Shown one piece after another: positions 46,295 through 58,119 of a stretch of 64,000 bases of DNA (position 1 is its first letter; each line of letters starts with the position of its first letter). Source of the DNA: Sesamum alatum (Eukaryota > Streptophyta > Magnoliopsida > Lamiales > Pedaliaceae). The DNA is taken from positions 23,545,636-23,609,635 of the forward strand of contig JACGWO010000002.1 of the NCBI GenBank assembly GCA_034509735.1, read 5' to 3'. Made by a program: the position numbers and the translations under genes. The notes beneath the pieces were generated by a model. The model was given only the letters and a program-made list of their open reading frames with translations, did not search any database and was not told where the DNA came from.

Positions 46295-49200
46295 CGGTGC
46301 TCAACCGGGCGTTCGATGTAGAATGTGTAAATATTGGAAACATATATTTAAACACATAGGGGATAGATATATACAATAAATCAATCAAAGCGTAAGGAGA
46401 CTTTTACCTTCGATTGTTTAGCGTATGCTCCCGGCTACTTGCATTGTTCCTTCTCCGGAATGCTCACGAAATCCAAACGTATGGATTCAGCAAAGTGATC
46501 CACACCACACCGGAAGAAACACACGTTCTTCCTGCTAGAAAAGAACGGGTTTAAGAAGGAATCGGTTTAAGAGAAGAACACTTGAATTAGTGCTCTCTTA
46601 AACTTACTTTGTTCTTCTTCTTGATTCAAAATCAAGTGAAGAACACAAGTGTGAGAGAGGGAGAGAGGCCGAGAGTTGAGAGAGAGGAGAGGGATTTTTG
46701 TCTTCTCTTTTTCCTAGAAAAAGATGAATAATGAATTACTTATGCTTGGTGTTGTATATTCTAATATATATACATAATTAATGTGGTTATTAGAATGTGT
46801 CTAGGTTCATCCAAGGATGTCTAGATTCATTCCAATCAATCACCATCAATTCTTCAATCAAGCCTACAAAAATTTATGGTATGATTAAATCATACCAAAA
46901 TGGAAGAGCTTGATTGGAGTTGATTTGTCTTTTTCCAAAAGAGATAAGTCAACATACCACCTAGCATGAAACATGGTTGATTTTGTTTCCTCCAAGGGAG
47001 CATGTCGGCCATGTTTAAATAAGGGAAGAAGTCCAAATACTTCCTATTCCAAAATAGGAATTATTTCTCCTCTCGAGTAAATTTAACGGACCGGGTTTTA
47101 TCGTAATCCAATTATGACGAACCCAATATTAAATCCAATTTAATGTCCATTTAAATTATTCTCGTTGATCTTTTAATCTAATTAAAAGATCCAACGTCTT
47201 AACATCTCAACGTTCCGTATTTAATCGAAAATCCAATTTACCGATTAAATGAAAGTCCGATACAATATCGGCCCGTCCATCCAATGGACTTTCCCTTAAG
47301 TAATCCAATTACTTATTTTATTCTTCGAGATTGACTCCAAGTTGATCTCTCAACCTCCTCGGTGATTTGTGTGTGACCCTTTAGGTTCACCCTCAGTTAG
47401 ACTTGGGCCCGTGTCCCACAAAGGCCCGTTACCATGGGTGGCCGTCTAGCAACGGTCCATGGCACTAGAGACTAGGTGAATTGGCGTGAACATTTAGGCG
47501 CCGATTCCGTACGGGTACGATCCTTTCGTCTATCCTCTCCCGGCCTTAGTCTAGGGTATGGAATTGGGCGTCGGCTCCCATCCTTGACTAGGCGTCTATG
47601 CTTAATACTCGAGACCACGTATGCTTCATTGCGTCGACACAGGAAACCATTCCCTGTTCGACCAACCACTATGGCCACAGCTTCAAACAGCATGAACGTG
47701 TCTCCGAGTGCATAGGAGATACCTCTGTCACATACTGACAGGGGACGGATCCTCTTCTTGGAATCTGTTAGAATAGGTGACCATGTAAGCCAATTTTGGC
47801 GGGTATATGTAACCTATGTCTAGACAATTATAGGTGTTTGATAAATCATTAATGAATAAAGAAGTGAATTTCATTTGGCATTACTTTGTTTGTGTTCACT
47901 TATATCTATTTTCTATATCTGTTCACTACGCAAACAAAGCCCACGGACTGAGAATCAATTTCGGGGACTGGGACTACGCTTGGAGGTAGGTCCATGGAAT
48001 CAGTCTTCCCGAATCAGTCCGGAAATCTCCAAGTCAAGGAATCCCGAAAATGGGTACCGGGATTCCATTTGAGACTTGCACTAAGCACCTGCTGTCGTGT
48101 TTCATCGACGGGTGACGAGGGTCGTCTAAGCAGTGTTAGTGGGTTAGCATGCTAGGACGCAGCTGACTGAGGTGACTCGCGGGAACCGTCTTACGGAGGA
48201 CCTTGAGTATGGTCAGCAAGGTATGACGTGTATTCCCGGTTCCAACGGTACAGGTCAAGTCCTTTGACTTGAGGAATTGCTGAGTTTACCTGTACATCAG
48301 GGCTGTATCTTAGGTATGGTGAGAGATTGCCAGAATTCTCTTTGGTAGTCATAAGCCATGTCTAGTGCAGTTCTGGTGTGCAAAGTGACAGTAGTTTCCA
48401 AGAAAGGATCTGTCTCCTGTCAATAGGTTTTGGCAGTTGAGTCTCATATATATACTCTAGGTCTTGTCCCTAAAACTGTGGCCACAGTGACTGAACAGAA
48501 GGGAAGGATTCCCTTGCGGCGTTTAGTGAGGACAGACCGACACTTAGGTCCAAAATGGGTACCTGCATTTTCCGTGCCCTAGACTCTAAGTGATGAGACC
48601 GAAGACAGAAGGACAAGTGTACTGTTAGAGCCTAAATGTTCATCCCTGAATATTTCACCTAGTCTCTAGTGCCATGGACCGTTGCTAGATGGCCACCCAT
48701 GGTAACGGAAGGATTCTAGGAATCCGACCAAGTCTAGCTGAAAGGTGAACCTAAAGAGTCACACACTATCCACACACATTTAGATATTTAATTAGGAATT
48801 AAATATTGGAGTGAAGGAATGATTAAATTGGATTTAATCGGGTCCTTTATTTTTCTTGGAGAAATAATTCCTTCTATTAGATATAAGGAATTAAATTGAT
48901 AAATTAGATTTATCAAAGGGAATTTATTTAATGGGCTTAAATAATATTTATATTTATTTTAGCCTCTTGGAAATATTTAAATAGGTTTTAAATATTCCAT
49001 TAAATTAAATTAAATCAACGGTTGAGATCAATGGGAGAGATGGATGGCTAGGATTGTTTTGACTAGGTCAAAACACTACTTTGACTAGGACTTTGACTAG
49101 GTCAAAATCCTAGTCAAATTAGAGTTCTTGAAAGAGGAGTTTAAAGAGGATTAAAAGTCCTCTTCTATATAAACCCCTAGCATCCTACAAGTTGCATGAT

Positions 49201-50412
49201 GATGAAATTCCAACACACACAACACACACACACAACTCGGCTCTCTCTCCCTCTATCTCGTCCGCCTCTCTCTCTCTCACACACTCCAAGAAAATTATTT
49301 TTCTTTGTTCTCTTGTTCTTGGAACATTAGAACTTGATGAATCAATACCGTTAATTCATAACGTGTTGTTGATTCATCTACTCCAAAACATAAACTTGTT
49401 CGTTGCTAGCACGACGTGCAAGATACGTGGGTGGATCGTGTGTCACGATTTGGAGGGTCTCAAGAACGAGATCTTGGTGCAAAACGGGGAACAACGCGTG
49501 TAGCCGTTGAAGACGAAAACGACAACGGGTAGGTCTCGTTTATGATTTTCGTCCCTTTTAATTTTCTACCCTATGGCCTCCATGATATGTTATATGTGAT
49601 TTATTCATGAGATACACCGAACACCCGGGAATTTCAAAGGCACACCCTTTGAAACGTGTTCTTGAATTTAAAGCATGTTTAAATTCCGCATTTATTTTTT
49701 AATTATACCGCGCTTCCGCATTCGCGCTTTTTCCCCGGACGATCCACAATTCCTTTCAGAATCCACCGTCCTCGCTATACATTCCGACTGCACTGGACAA
49801 GGCTTATGATTATCATCTTACAGAATGATCACTCTCGCCAGATCCAAGATACAACCGTCCTGTGCATTCGACTGCCGTGATTCCTCAAGTCTGAGGATTA
49901 CTCCCGTACTATCAGAACCGGGGAAAACCAACCATACCGACCAAGCCTCTAAGGCTTCCATTTTGATGATTCCCGCGAGCCAGTCCAATCGGCTCGACCC
50001 CAGTCGACCAACCCATCAAGATCGTGTAGGCGTCCCACGCCTGTCGCCGATGAAACACGACACTCATCCAATGGACACGACTCTTGACGCAAGTCTCAAT
50101 AGGACTCTCGATGCCCTGTCTCGAGGTCCTCGACTTGGAACGTTTCAGACCCAACTCTTAATCAATTGGTTTCATGACCACCATCCAATGCGTGGCCCAA
50201 CTGCACGAGTTTGTTATCCATGGTCTGTGGGCTTTGTTGCGATATAAGTTAAACACCGTTTTTAATAAATGTGAAATGAGCGCAACAAAGTAAGCACCAG
50301 AAGTGACGAATACTCATTTTATTCATCACATAATAATATTACATTTACATCAAGTTGTGAGATAGGTTACAAATCGCCAAACCTATTGGCTTTCTGGTCA
50401 CCTATTCTAACA
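46295..50412 (-). repeat. Copia-type LTR in Tat-1, split by another LTR
   Basis: The parts at 46295-47760 and 49764-50412 are continuous with each other and almost identical to 53215-55446. The right end is ...ACCTATTCTAACA at 50412. The left ~110 bp, present in the copy at 53215, are missing, so this copy is truncated at about 46295. Its right junction cuts into the PMD antisense ORF. Confidence 0.8.
47766..49758 (+). mobile_element. Solo LTR nested in the LTR at 46295-50412
   Basis: 1993 bp, TGTTAGAATAGGTGACCATG to TCCTTTCA, flanked by a perfect GAATC duplication (47761-47765 and 49759-49763). It belongs to a different subfamily from its host LTR. They share only the termini and a few blocks. 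The copy at 61704-63225 belongs to the same subfamily. No internal region is present. Confidence 0.88.
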
Positions 50413-50417
50413 AATAC

Positions 50418-52288
50418 TTGGTGTGTTGGCTCTGCACTTTTGTTCTTCCCACTGATGACATTGGTTCAATACGCCCAAGCACTTTCAAAGTGGCGAGTAT
50501 CATGGCATCCGGTAGAAAGGTTGGTCTAGTTGTTCCCATCTTGGCGAGTATTTACAAAGGTTTGAACAAGATCTCCAACTCTTCAAGACATACTCGTGTG
50601 TATTCTCCATTTTCGATTCATTTCGTTTATAGTTGGATAACACACTATTTTAAGACTCACTACCAAGTTTTGCAAGGTTACGTAGGCCCAAAATGGCGCT
50701 CTTCTCGGGTGAAGGTGGAGTGAAATATTATGACCCACAAGAGGCGAGAAAACGACTTCACAAAGGTGACTTTGTCGCTTGGACTTGCAACATGATCACG
50801 AAGGACAAGGACTTCTCATTTGTAGATGATGGGCATGCCAAGGAAGTTGAAGAAACTTATTTAATGGCTATTCGTTCAAATTACCTTCCCTTGCGTCAAG
50901 GCGATCACTTTGTAGTTGAGCCGTATAGTCCCTATCGATTCGGTTTCAATTTGGGTTCTTCAAAGAAGTACCGGAAATTCTTTCGCTAGACATTCGCAAG
51001 GCTTCCTTGGAAGATGGAATTCGCCACTGGCGTTTATGCATCTCGTCCAAGACAATGAAAAAAGTGTTGTTTCCTTCTTTACCCCCAAATGCAAAGAAAT
51101 TCTCCTCGGAGGTGTACAAAAAATGGTGGGCCAAAACTCACGGTGGTTATCTTGAAGAAAACATGGTGAGATTGTTTGCTTCTAACTCAAGTAAGGTCCA
51201 TCTCAAAGAATGTGGCAAAGGAATCGCTCAAGGTTCGCCTCATGAGCATGTTGTTTCTCCTCTTTCTAAGCATAATCCCCAAGTTGTCGAACTTCTTGAA
51301 GTAAGTAAGAGGAAAAGCCTTTCTCGACCCTTAGAGGAAAGTGGGAGCAACATGCGCAATCGTCATTGGAAGAGGCCGAAGAGAGATTTCGACCATTCAA
51401 AGCTAACGAACATTGATGGAGATGGTGATGCCTCAAGTCGTGCACCATCAAAGTTGAATTTCACCAAGGAGGTTTTTTCCTAACTCTTTTTTCTTCTTTG
51501 GAATGGTAACATCTTCTTTTGTTTCTAACTTAAGTTGATGCATTATTGCAGTTAGAGGATGAAGTCCTAGCAGCCGAAGATGATGAAACTTCTGAAGATA
51601 GCCAAGGATGGATTTTGTGGCCTCCTCCACTTGGAATGAGACTTAAGGCAAAACAAACTCCCTGTCATGCTGCAGTATCCGTATTCGAAGGCGAGAGATT
51701 TTTCCTTAATCATCAAAAGGAGTTTCTTCAAAAGTTATGGAGTGACCTTCTTGCGAAGATATCAAAGACCCCAATTGACTTCATTTCATCAATAAAAGAA
51801 GACGTTTACTTCGTCTTAAATCTATGAAGAGCTTTCAGAAGTTTGACATTTCTAAGGTAGAAGAGTCATTGAACGTGTTCTTTGCCAAGGCTGCCGCTTA
51901 TGATGAAGCAAGGTCATCGTCTTCTGAAAAGTTATCCACAAGTCTTCTTGAGCGACAGTTAAAGGAAGCCAACGATCATCTCCAGCATGCCCAAGTTAAA
52001 GAGAGTGAAGAGGCTTCCAAGGTCCAATCCACTATAGATGAGTTAGAGCGCATTGAGAAGGAGATTGTGGCTTTGAAGGAGCAAAGAACAAACATGTGTG
52101 CCACTCTGAAGGAGCAAAAACAACTTCTCGGTAGTGCTCAAGTCGAAGTTTGTGGGATCGAAGGGGAAATTGCAGCGTTTGAGAATACTACCCCACTTGA
52201 TGATGACGTGGTTGAGAACTTGGAGTCTTCAAAAGAAACTTTGGAAGCCCTCAAGGAAGAGTCGAAGAGTTTGAGTCCTTTTGTTTGA
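50418..52288 (+). pseudogene. Tat-1 antisense ORF: plant mobile domain (PMD) protein with coiled coil
   Basis: Runs opposite to gag-pol, between the integrase and the displaced 3' LTR. PMD (PF10536-like) phrases: LCTFVLPTDDIGSIRPSTFK, VASIMASGRKVGLVVPILAS, YFKTHYQVLQGYVGPKW, VVEPYSPYRFGFNLG, LEDGIRHWRLCISSKT and YKKWWAKTHGGYLEENMV. The C-terminal third (from LERQLKEANDHLQHAQVKES) is a strong coiled coil. A probable 80-nt intron runs from GTTTTTTCC (about 51471) to TTGCAG (51550). The N-terminal part of the PMD is missing where the LTR joins at 50412. Frame shifts occur near 50700, 50990 and 51825. Whether it ever served the element or was captured from a host gene cannot be decided from sequence. 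Confidence 0.78.
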
Positions 52289-52743
52289 GATTTATTTAGG
52301 ACCTTATCCTTGTTGAGTCCCTTTATTTGTCCTTTTGTTCTAAGTCATGAACCTCGTTGTTTCCTTTTGAAATTACATAATAGAAGTTTATTTTTTCTAT
52401 CTTGCAATCTTTTTGCATATTTACTTTGAAGTTCATGAGATAGAATGGATACATGACGAATCAACTATTCCATATGAAATAATGTAACTCTAAATTTGCA
52501 ACGAATTAATTGTCCAACGTGGAAAACATAATTCATTACAAATTTATGACTAAACTTAGAAAATATCTAAGTTGCCTACGTACCCCGTGAAGGGATCAAG
52601 TCATAACATAGTTCAAAGAAAGTTAAATTTTCTTTTTTTCTTTTGTTTAAAGGGGGTGCCGTACGCAGTTTATACTCATGCAGGCCAGTAGTAACATGCA
52701 GTTTAGGCTCGTGCGTCATGGAGCATTTTCTTTCTTACTTTCC
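52289..52743. other. Tat-1 spacer between antisense ORF and integrase
   Basis: Non-coding, holding the 3' regions of the two convergent reading directions. No repeat array was seen here. Confidence 0.5.
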
Positions 52744-53209
52744 TCATGCGTAGTATCTTCTCAAGAACTTTCCATCGATTGGACCAATTCTCAAGCCATC
52801 TTCAGCGACCAACTTGTAAGCGCCATTTGTGTAGACTTCCTTGATGACATAAGGACCATCCCACTTCGACATGAACTTGTTTCCAGTACAGTGAGCAGTA
52901 GTGATGGGTCTTCTCACAGCAGCCACCAAATCGCTAATTTGAAAAGAGCAAGACCATACTTTCTTATTAAATGCCCTTAAGAGACGAGCTTGATAACACT
53001 CAAGTCTTTGTTGTGCTTCTAACCTCTTTTCATCTAGAGCTTCCAACTCCTCAAGGCGCAAGCGTGAATTTTCCTCTTGGGTTAGCCCTTCTTGAATAGC
53101 TATTCTCAATGATGGGATTTGTTGCTCGAGAGGGACGACAGCCTCCGTGCCATACACCAAGGCATAAGGGGTTGCTTGAGTAGGTGTGCGGTAAGTGGTT
53201 CTATAAGCC
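52744..53209 (-). pseudogene. Tat-1 integrase C-terminal part
   Basis: Contains YRTPTQATPYALVYGTEAVV, LRIAIQEGLTQEENSRLRLE, NKFMSKWDGPYVIKEV and LRIGPIDGKFLRRYYA, the C-terminal domain and tail typical of Tat integrases. It is separated from the catalytic core by the solo LTR at 53215-55446. Confidence 0.88.
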
Positions 53210-53214
53210 CACAA

Positions 53215-55446
53215 TGAAGGACAAGCGGATCCGCCTGGGAGCGCGAGCGGAAGCGAGAAAGCGAGAAAAACGTGCACAAATTTAAATCAAATTTAAATAT
53301 GCGCGAATCCCAAGGGGTGTACCCTTGGGTGCTCAACCGGGCGTTCGATGTAGGATGTGTAAATATTAAAACATATATTTAAACACATAGGGCATAGATA
53401 TACAAATGAAATCAATCAAAGCGTAATAAACCGTTACCTTTGATTGTTTAGCGTATGCTCCCGGCTACTAGCGTTGTTCCTTCTCCGGAATGCTCACGAA
53501 ATCCAAATGTATGGATTCTCCAAAGGTGATCCACACCACACCGGAAGAAACACACGTTCTTCTTGCTAGAAAAGAACGGGTTTTAGGAAGGAATCGATTT
53601 AAGAGAAGAACACTATGAATTAGTGTTCTCTTAAACATACTTTGTTCTTCTTCTTGATTCAAAATCAAGTGAATAACACAAGTGTAAGAGAGGGAGGGAG
53701 CACGAAATTTGAGAGAGAGGAGAGGATTTTTGTCTTCTCTTTTTTCCTAGAAAAAGATGAATAATGAATCACTTATGCTAGGTGTTGTATATTCTAATAT
53801 ATATACATAATTAATGTGATTATTGGAATGTGTCTAGGTTCATCCAAGGATGTCTAGATTCATTCCAATCAATCACCATCAATTCTTCAATCAAGCCTAC
53901 CAAAATTTATGGTATGATCAAATCATACCAAAAGGGAAGAGCTTGATTGGAGTTGATTTGTCTCTTTCCAAAAGAGACAAGTCAACATACCACCTAGCAT
54001 GCAACATGGCTGATTTTGCTTCCTCCAAGGGAGCATGTCGGCTATGTTTAATTAAGGGAAGAAGTCCAACTTCTTCCTATTCCAAATTAGGAATTATTTC
54101 TCCTATCGGGTATAATTTAACGGATGGGGTTTTATCGTAATCCAATTACGACGAACCCAATATTAAATCCAATTTAATGTCCACTTAAATTATTCCCGTT
54201 GATCTTTTAATCCAATTAAAAGATCCAACGTCTCAACATCTCAACTTTCCATATTTAATCGAAAATCCAATTTACCGATTAAATGAAAGCCCGATACAAT
54301 ATCGGCCCGTCCATCCAACGAAATTTCCCTTAAGTAATCCAATTACTTATTTTATCCTTCGAGATTGACTCCAAGTCGATCTCTCAACCTCCTCGGTGAT
54401 TTGTGTGTGACCCTTTAGGTTCACCCTCAGCTAGACTTGGGCCCGTGTCCCACAAGGGCCCGTTACCATGGGTGGCCGTCTAGCAACGGTCCATGGCACT
54501 AGAGACTAGGTGAATTGGCGTGAACATTTAGGCGCCGATTCTGTACGGGTAGGATCCTTCCGTCTACCGTCTCCCGGCCTTAGTCTAGGGTATGGAATTG
54601 GGCGTCGGTTCCCATCCTTGACTAGGCATCTATGCTTAATACTCGAGACCACGTATGCTTCATTGCGTCGACACAGGAAACCATTCCCTGTTCGAACAAC
54701 CACTGTGGCCACAGCTTCAAACAGCATGAACGTGTCTCCGAGTGCATAGGAGATACCTCTGTCACATACTGACAGGGGACGGATCCTCTTCTTGGAATCC
54801 ACCGTCCTCGCTACACATTCTGACTGCACTGGACAAGGCTTATGATAATCATCTTACAGAATGATTACCTCTCGCCAGATCCAAGATACAGCCGTCCTGT
54901 GCACGCGACTGCCATGATCCCTCAAGTCTGAGGATTAGTCCCGTACTATCGGAACCGGGGGAATCCAATCATACCGACCAAGCCTCCAAGGCTTCCATAT
55001 GATGATCCCCGCGAGTCAGTCCAGTCGGCTCGACCCCAGTCGACCAACCCATCAAGATCGTGTAGGCGTCCCACGCCTGTCGCCGATGAAACACGGCACT
55101 CATCTAATGAACATGACTCTTGACGCAAGTATCAATAGGACTCTCGATGCCCTGTCTCGAGGTCCTCGACTTGGAACGTTTCAGACCCAACTCTTAATCA
55201 GTTGGTTTCATGACCACCATCCAATGCGTGGCCCAACTGCACGAGTTGTTATCCATGGTCTGTGGGCTTTGTTGCGATATAAGTTAAACACCATTTTAAC
55301 AAATGTAAGATGAGCGCAACAAAGAAGGTACCATTGGTGACGAACACTCATCTTATTCATCACATAATAATATTACATTCACATCAAGTTGTCGGATAGG
55401 TTACAAATTGCCAAACCTATTGGCTTTCTGGTCACCTATTCCAACA
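53215..55446 (-). mobile_element. Solo Copia-type LTR inside Tat-1 integrase
   Basis: 2232 bp, in its own orientation TGTTGGAATAGGTGACC to TTGTCCTTCA. CACAA occurs at 53210-53214 and again at 55447-55451, a perfect 5-bp target duplication. It is nearly identical to the host LTR at 46295-50412 and so relatively young. Integrase sequence resumes directly on both sides. Confidence 0.92.
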
Positions 55447-55451
55447 CACAA

Positions 55452-56048
55452 AGCCTCTCCCGTTCGCTCATGCCAATCTTTTTTTTGACTTGGCGACCAC
55501 CTTTTTCAACAAGTTGCAAAGAGTTTTGTTGAATGCTTCAGCTAGTCCATTTGCAGCCGCGTTATACATCGAGGATTTCCTCTGCTTGAAGTTGAACTTC
55601 TGGGTGAGCTTGTCTATCAGGTTATTGCAGAAGGCTTCCCGTTATTGGTGATGATGTAGCAGGGAACTCCATAGAGATAGATGATGTTGATGCGGATAAA
55701 GTCAACGACATTTTTCTTTTTTACTTCCTTGAGGGGTACTGCTTCAGCCCATTTGGAAAAGTAGTCGGTCGCAGCCAAGATATATAAATGTCCGGTAGAA
55801 GACTTTGTTAGAGGCCCAACCACATCTAAGCTCCAAGCATCACATGGCCATGATGCAACTGTCGGGTGTAACGGCTCTGGCGGTTGGCGAATGAAGTTAG
55901 CATGGAACTGGCACGCTTGACATCTTTGTGCGTAATTTATGCAATCCTTGACCATGGTAGGCCAATAGTAACCCATCCTCTTTATACGGAAGTGCAATTT
56001 TGGGCCTGACTGATGAGCGACACAAACACCGGAATGAGCTTCTTCCAT
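55452..56048 (-). pseudogene. Tat-1 integrase N-terminus and catalytic core
   Basis: Contains EEAHSGVCVAHQSGPKLHFR, IKRMGYYWPTMVKDC, CQACQFHANFIRQPPEPLHP, the first catalytic Asp in AWSLDVVGPLTKS, YFSKWAEAVPLKEV, then IITNNGKP, where TDNG would be expected, and AAANGLAEAFNKTLCNLLKK with the catalytic Glu. A frameshift lies near 55617. The D-to-N change at the second catalytic position would abolish activity. Confidence 0.87.
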
Positions 56049-56177
56049 AGCTTGAATTGCTTCATCTTCACTTAGGCAGCATAAGAAGATCCCATTAAAT
56101 GAACGCCTGTAAAGTGTGTCCTTGTAGTGAATAAAGAGGGTCGCACGCCTCTGAATGTCAATTTTTGACGCGGGTCA

Positions 56178-57200
56178 TCAGGCAACTTCTCGTAACTTCA
56201 GGTAGTCTATGAGCGGCTGGCGCCAATCTTCTTTCTCTATTTCAAATACCTCAACAATATGATTCTCTTCTTCTTCTTCGCCGTCAACATCATCGAAAAT
56301 TGGGGGCACCACCCAACTCTTGCATATTGGAATGCGAGTATTATCTTCGAGTGTGGTGAGGCTAGAGGCAAGTTTGGCAAGTGCATCAGCTTGTTTGTTA
56401 TCTTTTCTTGGCACATGCTCAATGTCTACGTCTCCAAGCCATCCTATGAGTCTTTTGGCATAATCGAAGTATGGAAATGGCTCGGGTTTCTTGACTTCGT
56501 ATAATCCGAGAAGCTGATTGATCACCAATTTAGAGTCCCCATACACTTTAAGGTGCAACTGCTTTATGTCAACTGCCATCTCGAGACCAAGGATAAGAGC
56601 TTGATATTCGGCGACATTGTTGGAGCAATTCTGAGTTAGAGTTAAAGAATATGGCAATATTTCTCCATCGGATCTGACGAATATGACTCCGGCACTGGCT
56701 CCTTCCTTGTGTGAAGCTCCATCAAAGTACATCTTCCAAGGAGGGGTGACTTCAATGACAAGGACATCTTCATCGGGGAGATCGTTAGACAACTCCCACT
56801 CCGCAGAGAGAGGGTGATAAGCTAAGAAGTCCGCTAATACTTGCCTCTTCACGGCATTGTGAGGAACATATATAATCTCGAATTGTTGCAGCTGAAGATA
56901 CCACCTTGCAAGCCTATCAGATAGAACCAGTTTCGACATGACGTACTTTAGTGGATTTGCCTTCGACACAAGTCGTACGGTATGTTTTTGGATTGCAAAG
57001 TTGAGCGCCAAACATATCTTTGCAATTGGTGAGTATTTCAACTCGTTAGGCATCATCATTCTGCTCAAGTAGTACAAAGCACTCTCTTTTCCATTGTCGT
57101 TCTCTTGTGCAAGTAGAGCCCCGACTGAGCATTCTTGAGCGGCTATATAGAGGATTAGTGGGCGTTCGGGTACTGGTGCCACCAATACAGGAGGTTTCAT
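56178..57200 (-). CDS. Tat-1 RNase H plus second (archaeal-type) RNase H
   Basis: A 340-codon uninterrupted frame. The first domain has LILYIAAQECSVGALLAQEN, ALYYLSRMMMPNELKYSPIA and LVLSDRLARWYLQLQQFEII, which is the usual Gypsy RNase H. The second has KMYFDGASHKEGASAGVIFV, NNVAEYQALILGLEMAVDIK, LKVYGDSKLVINQLLGLYEV and VPRKDNKQADALAKLASSL, with the full D-E-D-D set. Dual RNase H identifies the Tat lineage. It is a polyprotein segment, not an independent gene. The first residue shown is not a true start. Confidence 0.9.
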   Translation of the reverse strand: MKPPVLVAPVPERPLILYIAAQECSVGALLAQENDNGKESALYYLSRMMMPNELKYSPIAKICLALNFAIQKHTVRLVSKANPLKYVMSKLVLSDRLARWYLQLQQFEIIYVPHNAVKRQVLADFLAYHPLSAEWELSNDLPDEDVLVIEVTPPWKMYFDGASHKEGASAGVIFVRSDGEILPYSLTLTQNCSNNVAEYQALILGLEMAVDIKQLHLKVYGDSKLVINQLLGLYEVKKPEPFPYFDYAKRLIGWLGDVDIEHVPRKDNKQADALAKLASSLTTLEDNTRIPICKSWVVPPIFDDVDGEEEEENHIVEVFEIEKEDWRQPLIDYLKLREVA

Positions 57201-57249
57201 TAAGTATGACTTTATGCTTTTGAAAGCGTTACGGCAAGCTTTATCCCAT

Positions 57250-58119
57250 TCAAATGGAACACCCTTTTTTCATGATGCAGCTGAAGGGTTGACATCGTCC
57301 AGCCAAATTTGAAATGAACCTTCGAAGATACGCTAGCCTTCCTTGTAGGCTTTTAAGGTTATGTATGTTTCGAGGTTCGGGCATTTTTAATATTGCGTCG
57401 ATCTTGGCTTGCTCGATCTCTATCCCTGATGGCGTACGATAAACCCGAGGAACTTTCCCAAAGTGACGCCGAATGCACATTTCAATGGATTCATTTTGAG
57501 TTGATATCTCCGTAGTTGTTCAAATATCTGCCTCAAGTCTTGGAGATGATCTTGTCTTTTTTTGGACTTTACGACAAGGTCGTCGACGTAGCACTCGACG
57601 TTTTTTGTGATGCATATCATCAAATATCCTCTGTATGGCCCTTTGATACGTCGCACCGGCGTTCTTCAAGCCAAACGACATTACATTGTAGCAGTATATC
57701 CCTTTCGGGGTACGAAAAGCCTTTAGTTCTTCATCCCTTGGCGCCATGCGTATTTGGTTGTACCCGGATGACCCATCCATGAAAGACAAAGCATCATGGC
57801 CGGTTGTGGCATCAATCATGAGTTCTGCGATGGGTAAGGGAAAAATCATCCTTCGGGCACGCATTGTTCAAATCCCTAAAATTGACACAGACTCGAATTT
57901 GTCCGTTTTCTTCCTCACGGGGACAATGCTTGATATCCATGTCGGATATTTGACTTCTTGAATAAATCTAACCTCGATGAGTTTATTGACTTCAACTTTG
58001 ATTTTGATTAAAGGGACCAACTCGGGTCTGAATCGACGTTGAGCTTGCTTAACCGGGCGAGCTCCTTTCTTGATTGACAAGTGATGAACTGTTACCTTTG
58101 AATTTGTACAGTAACTCAA
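57250..58119 (-). pseudogene. Tat-1 reverse transcriptase, frameshifted
   Basis: Contains GARPVKQAQRRFRPELVPLI and FIQEVKYPTWISSIVPVRKK, then DFPLPIAELMID-like sequence, ALSFMDGSSGYNQIRMAPRD, VMSFGLKNAGATYQRAIQRI, then in another frame CYVDDLVVKSKKRQDHLQDL, LKMNPLKCAFGVTLGKFLGF and LKSLQGRLAYLRRFISNLAG. Breaks lie near 57865, just before YVDD (about 57590) and near 57420. Confidence 0.9.

Noticed and set aside
47472..47715. Open frames at 47472-47715 and similar ones at 54506-54829 and 18722-19054
   Set aside because: They recur only because the same LTR recurs, and they lie in the conserved part of the LTR. No protein family was recognised.
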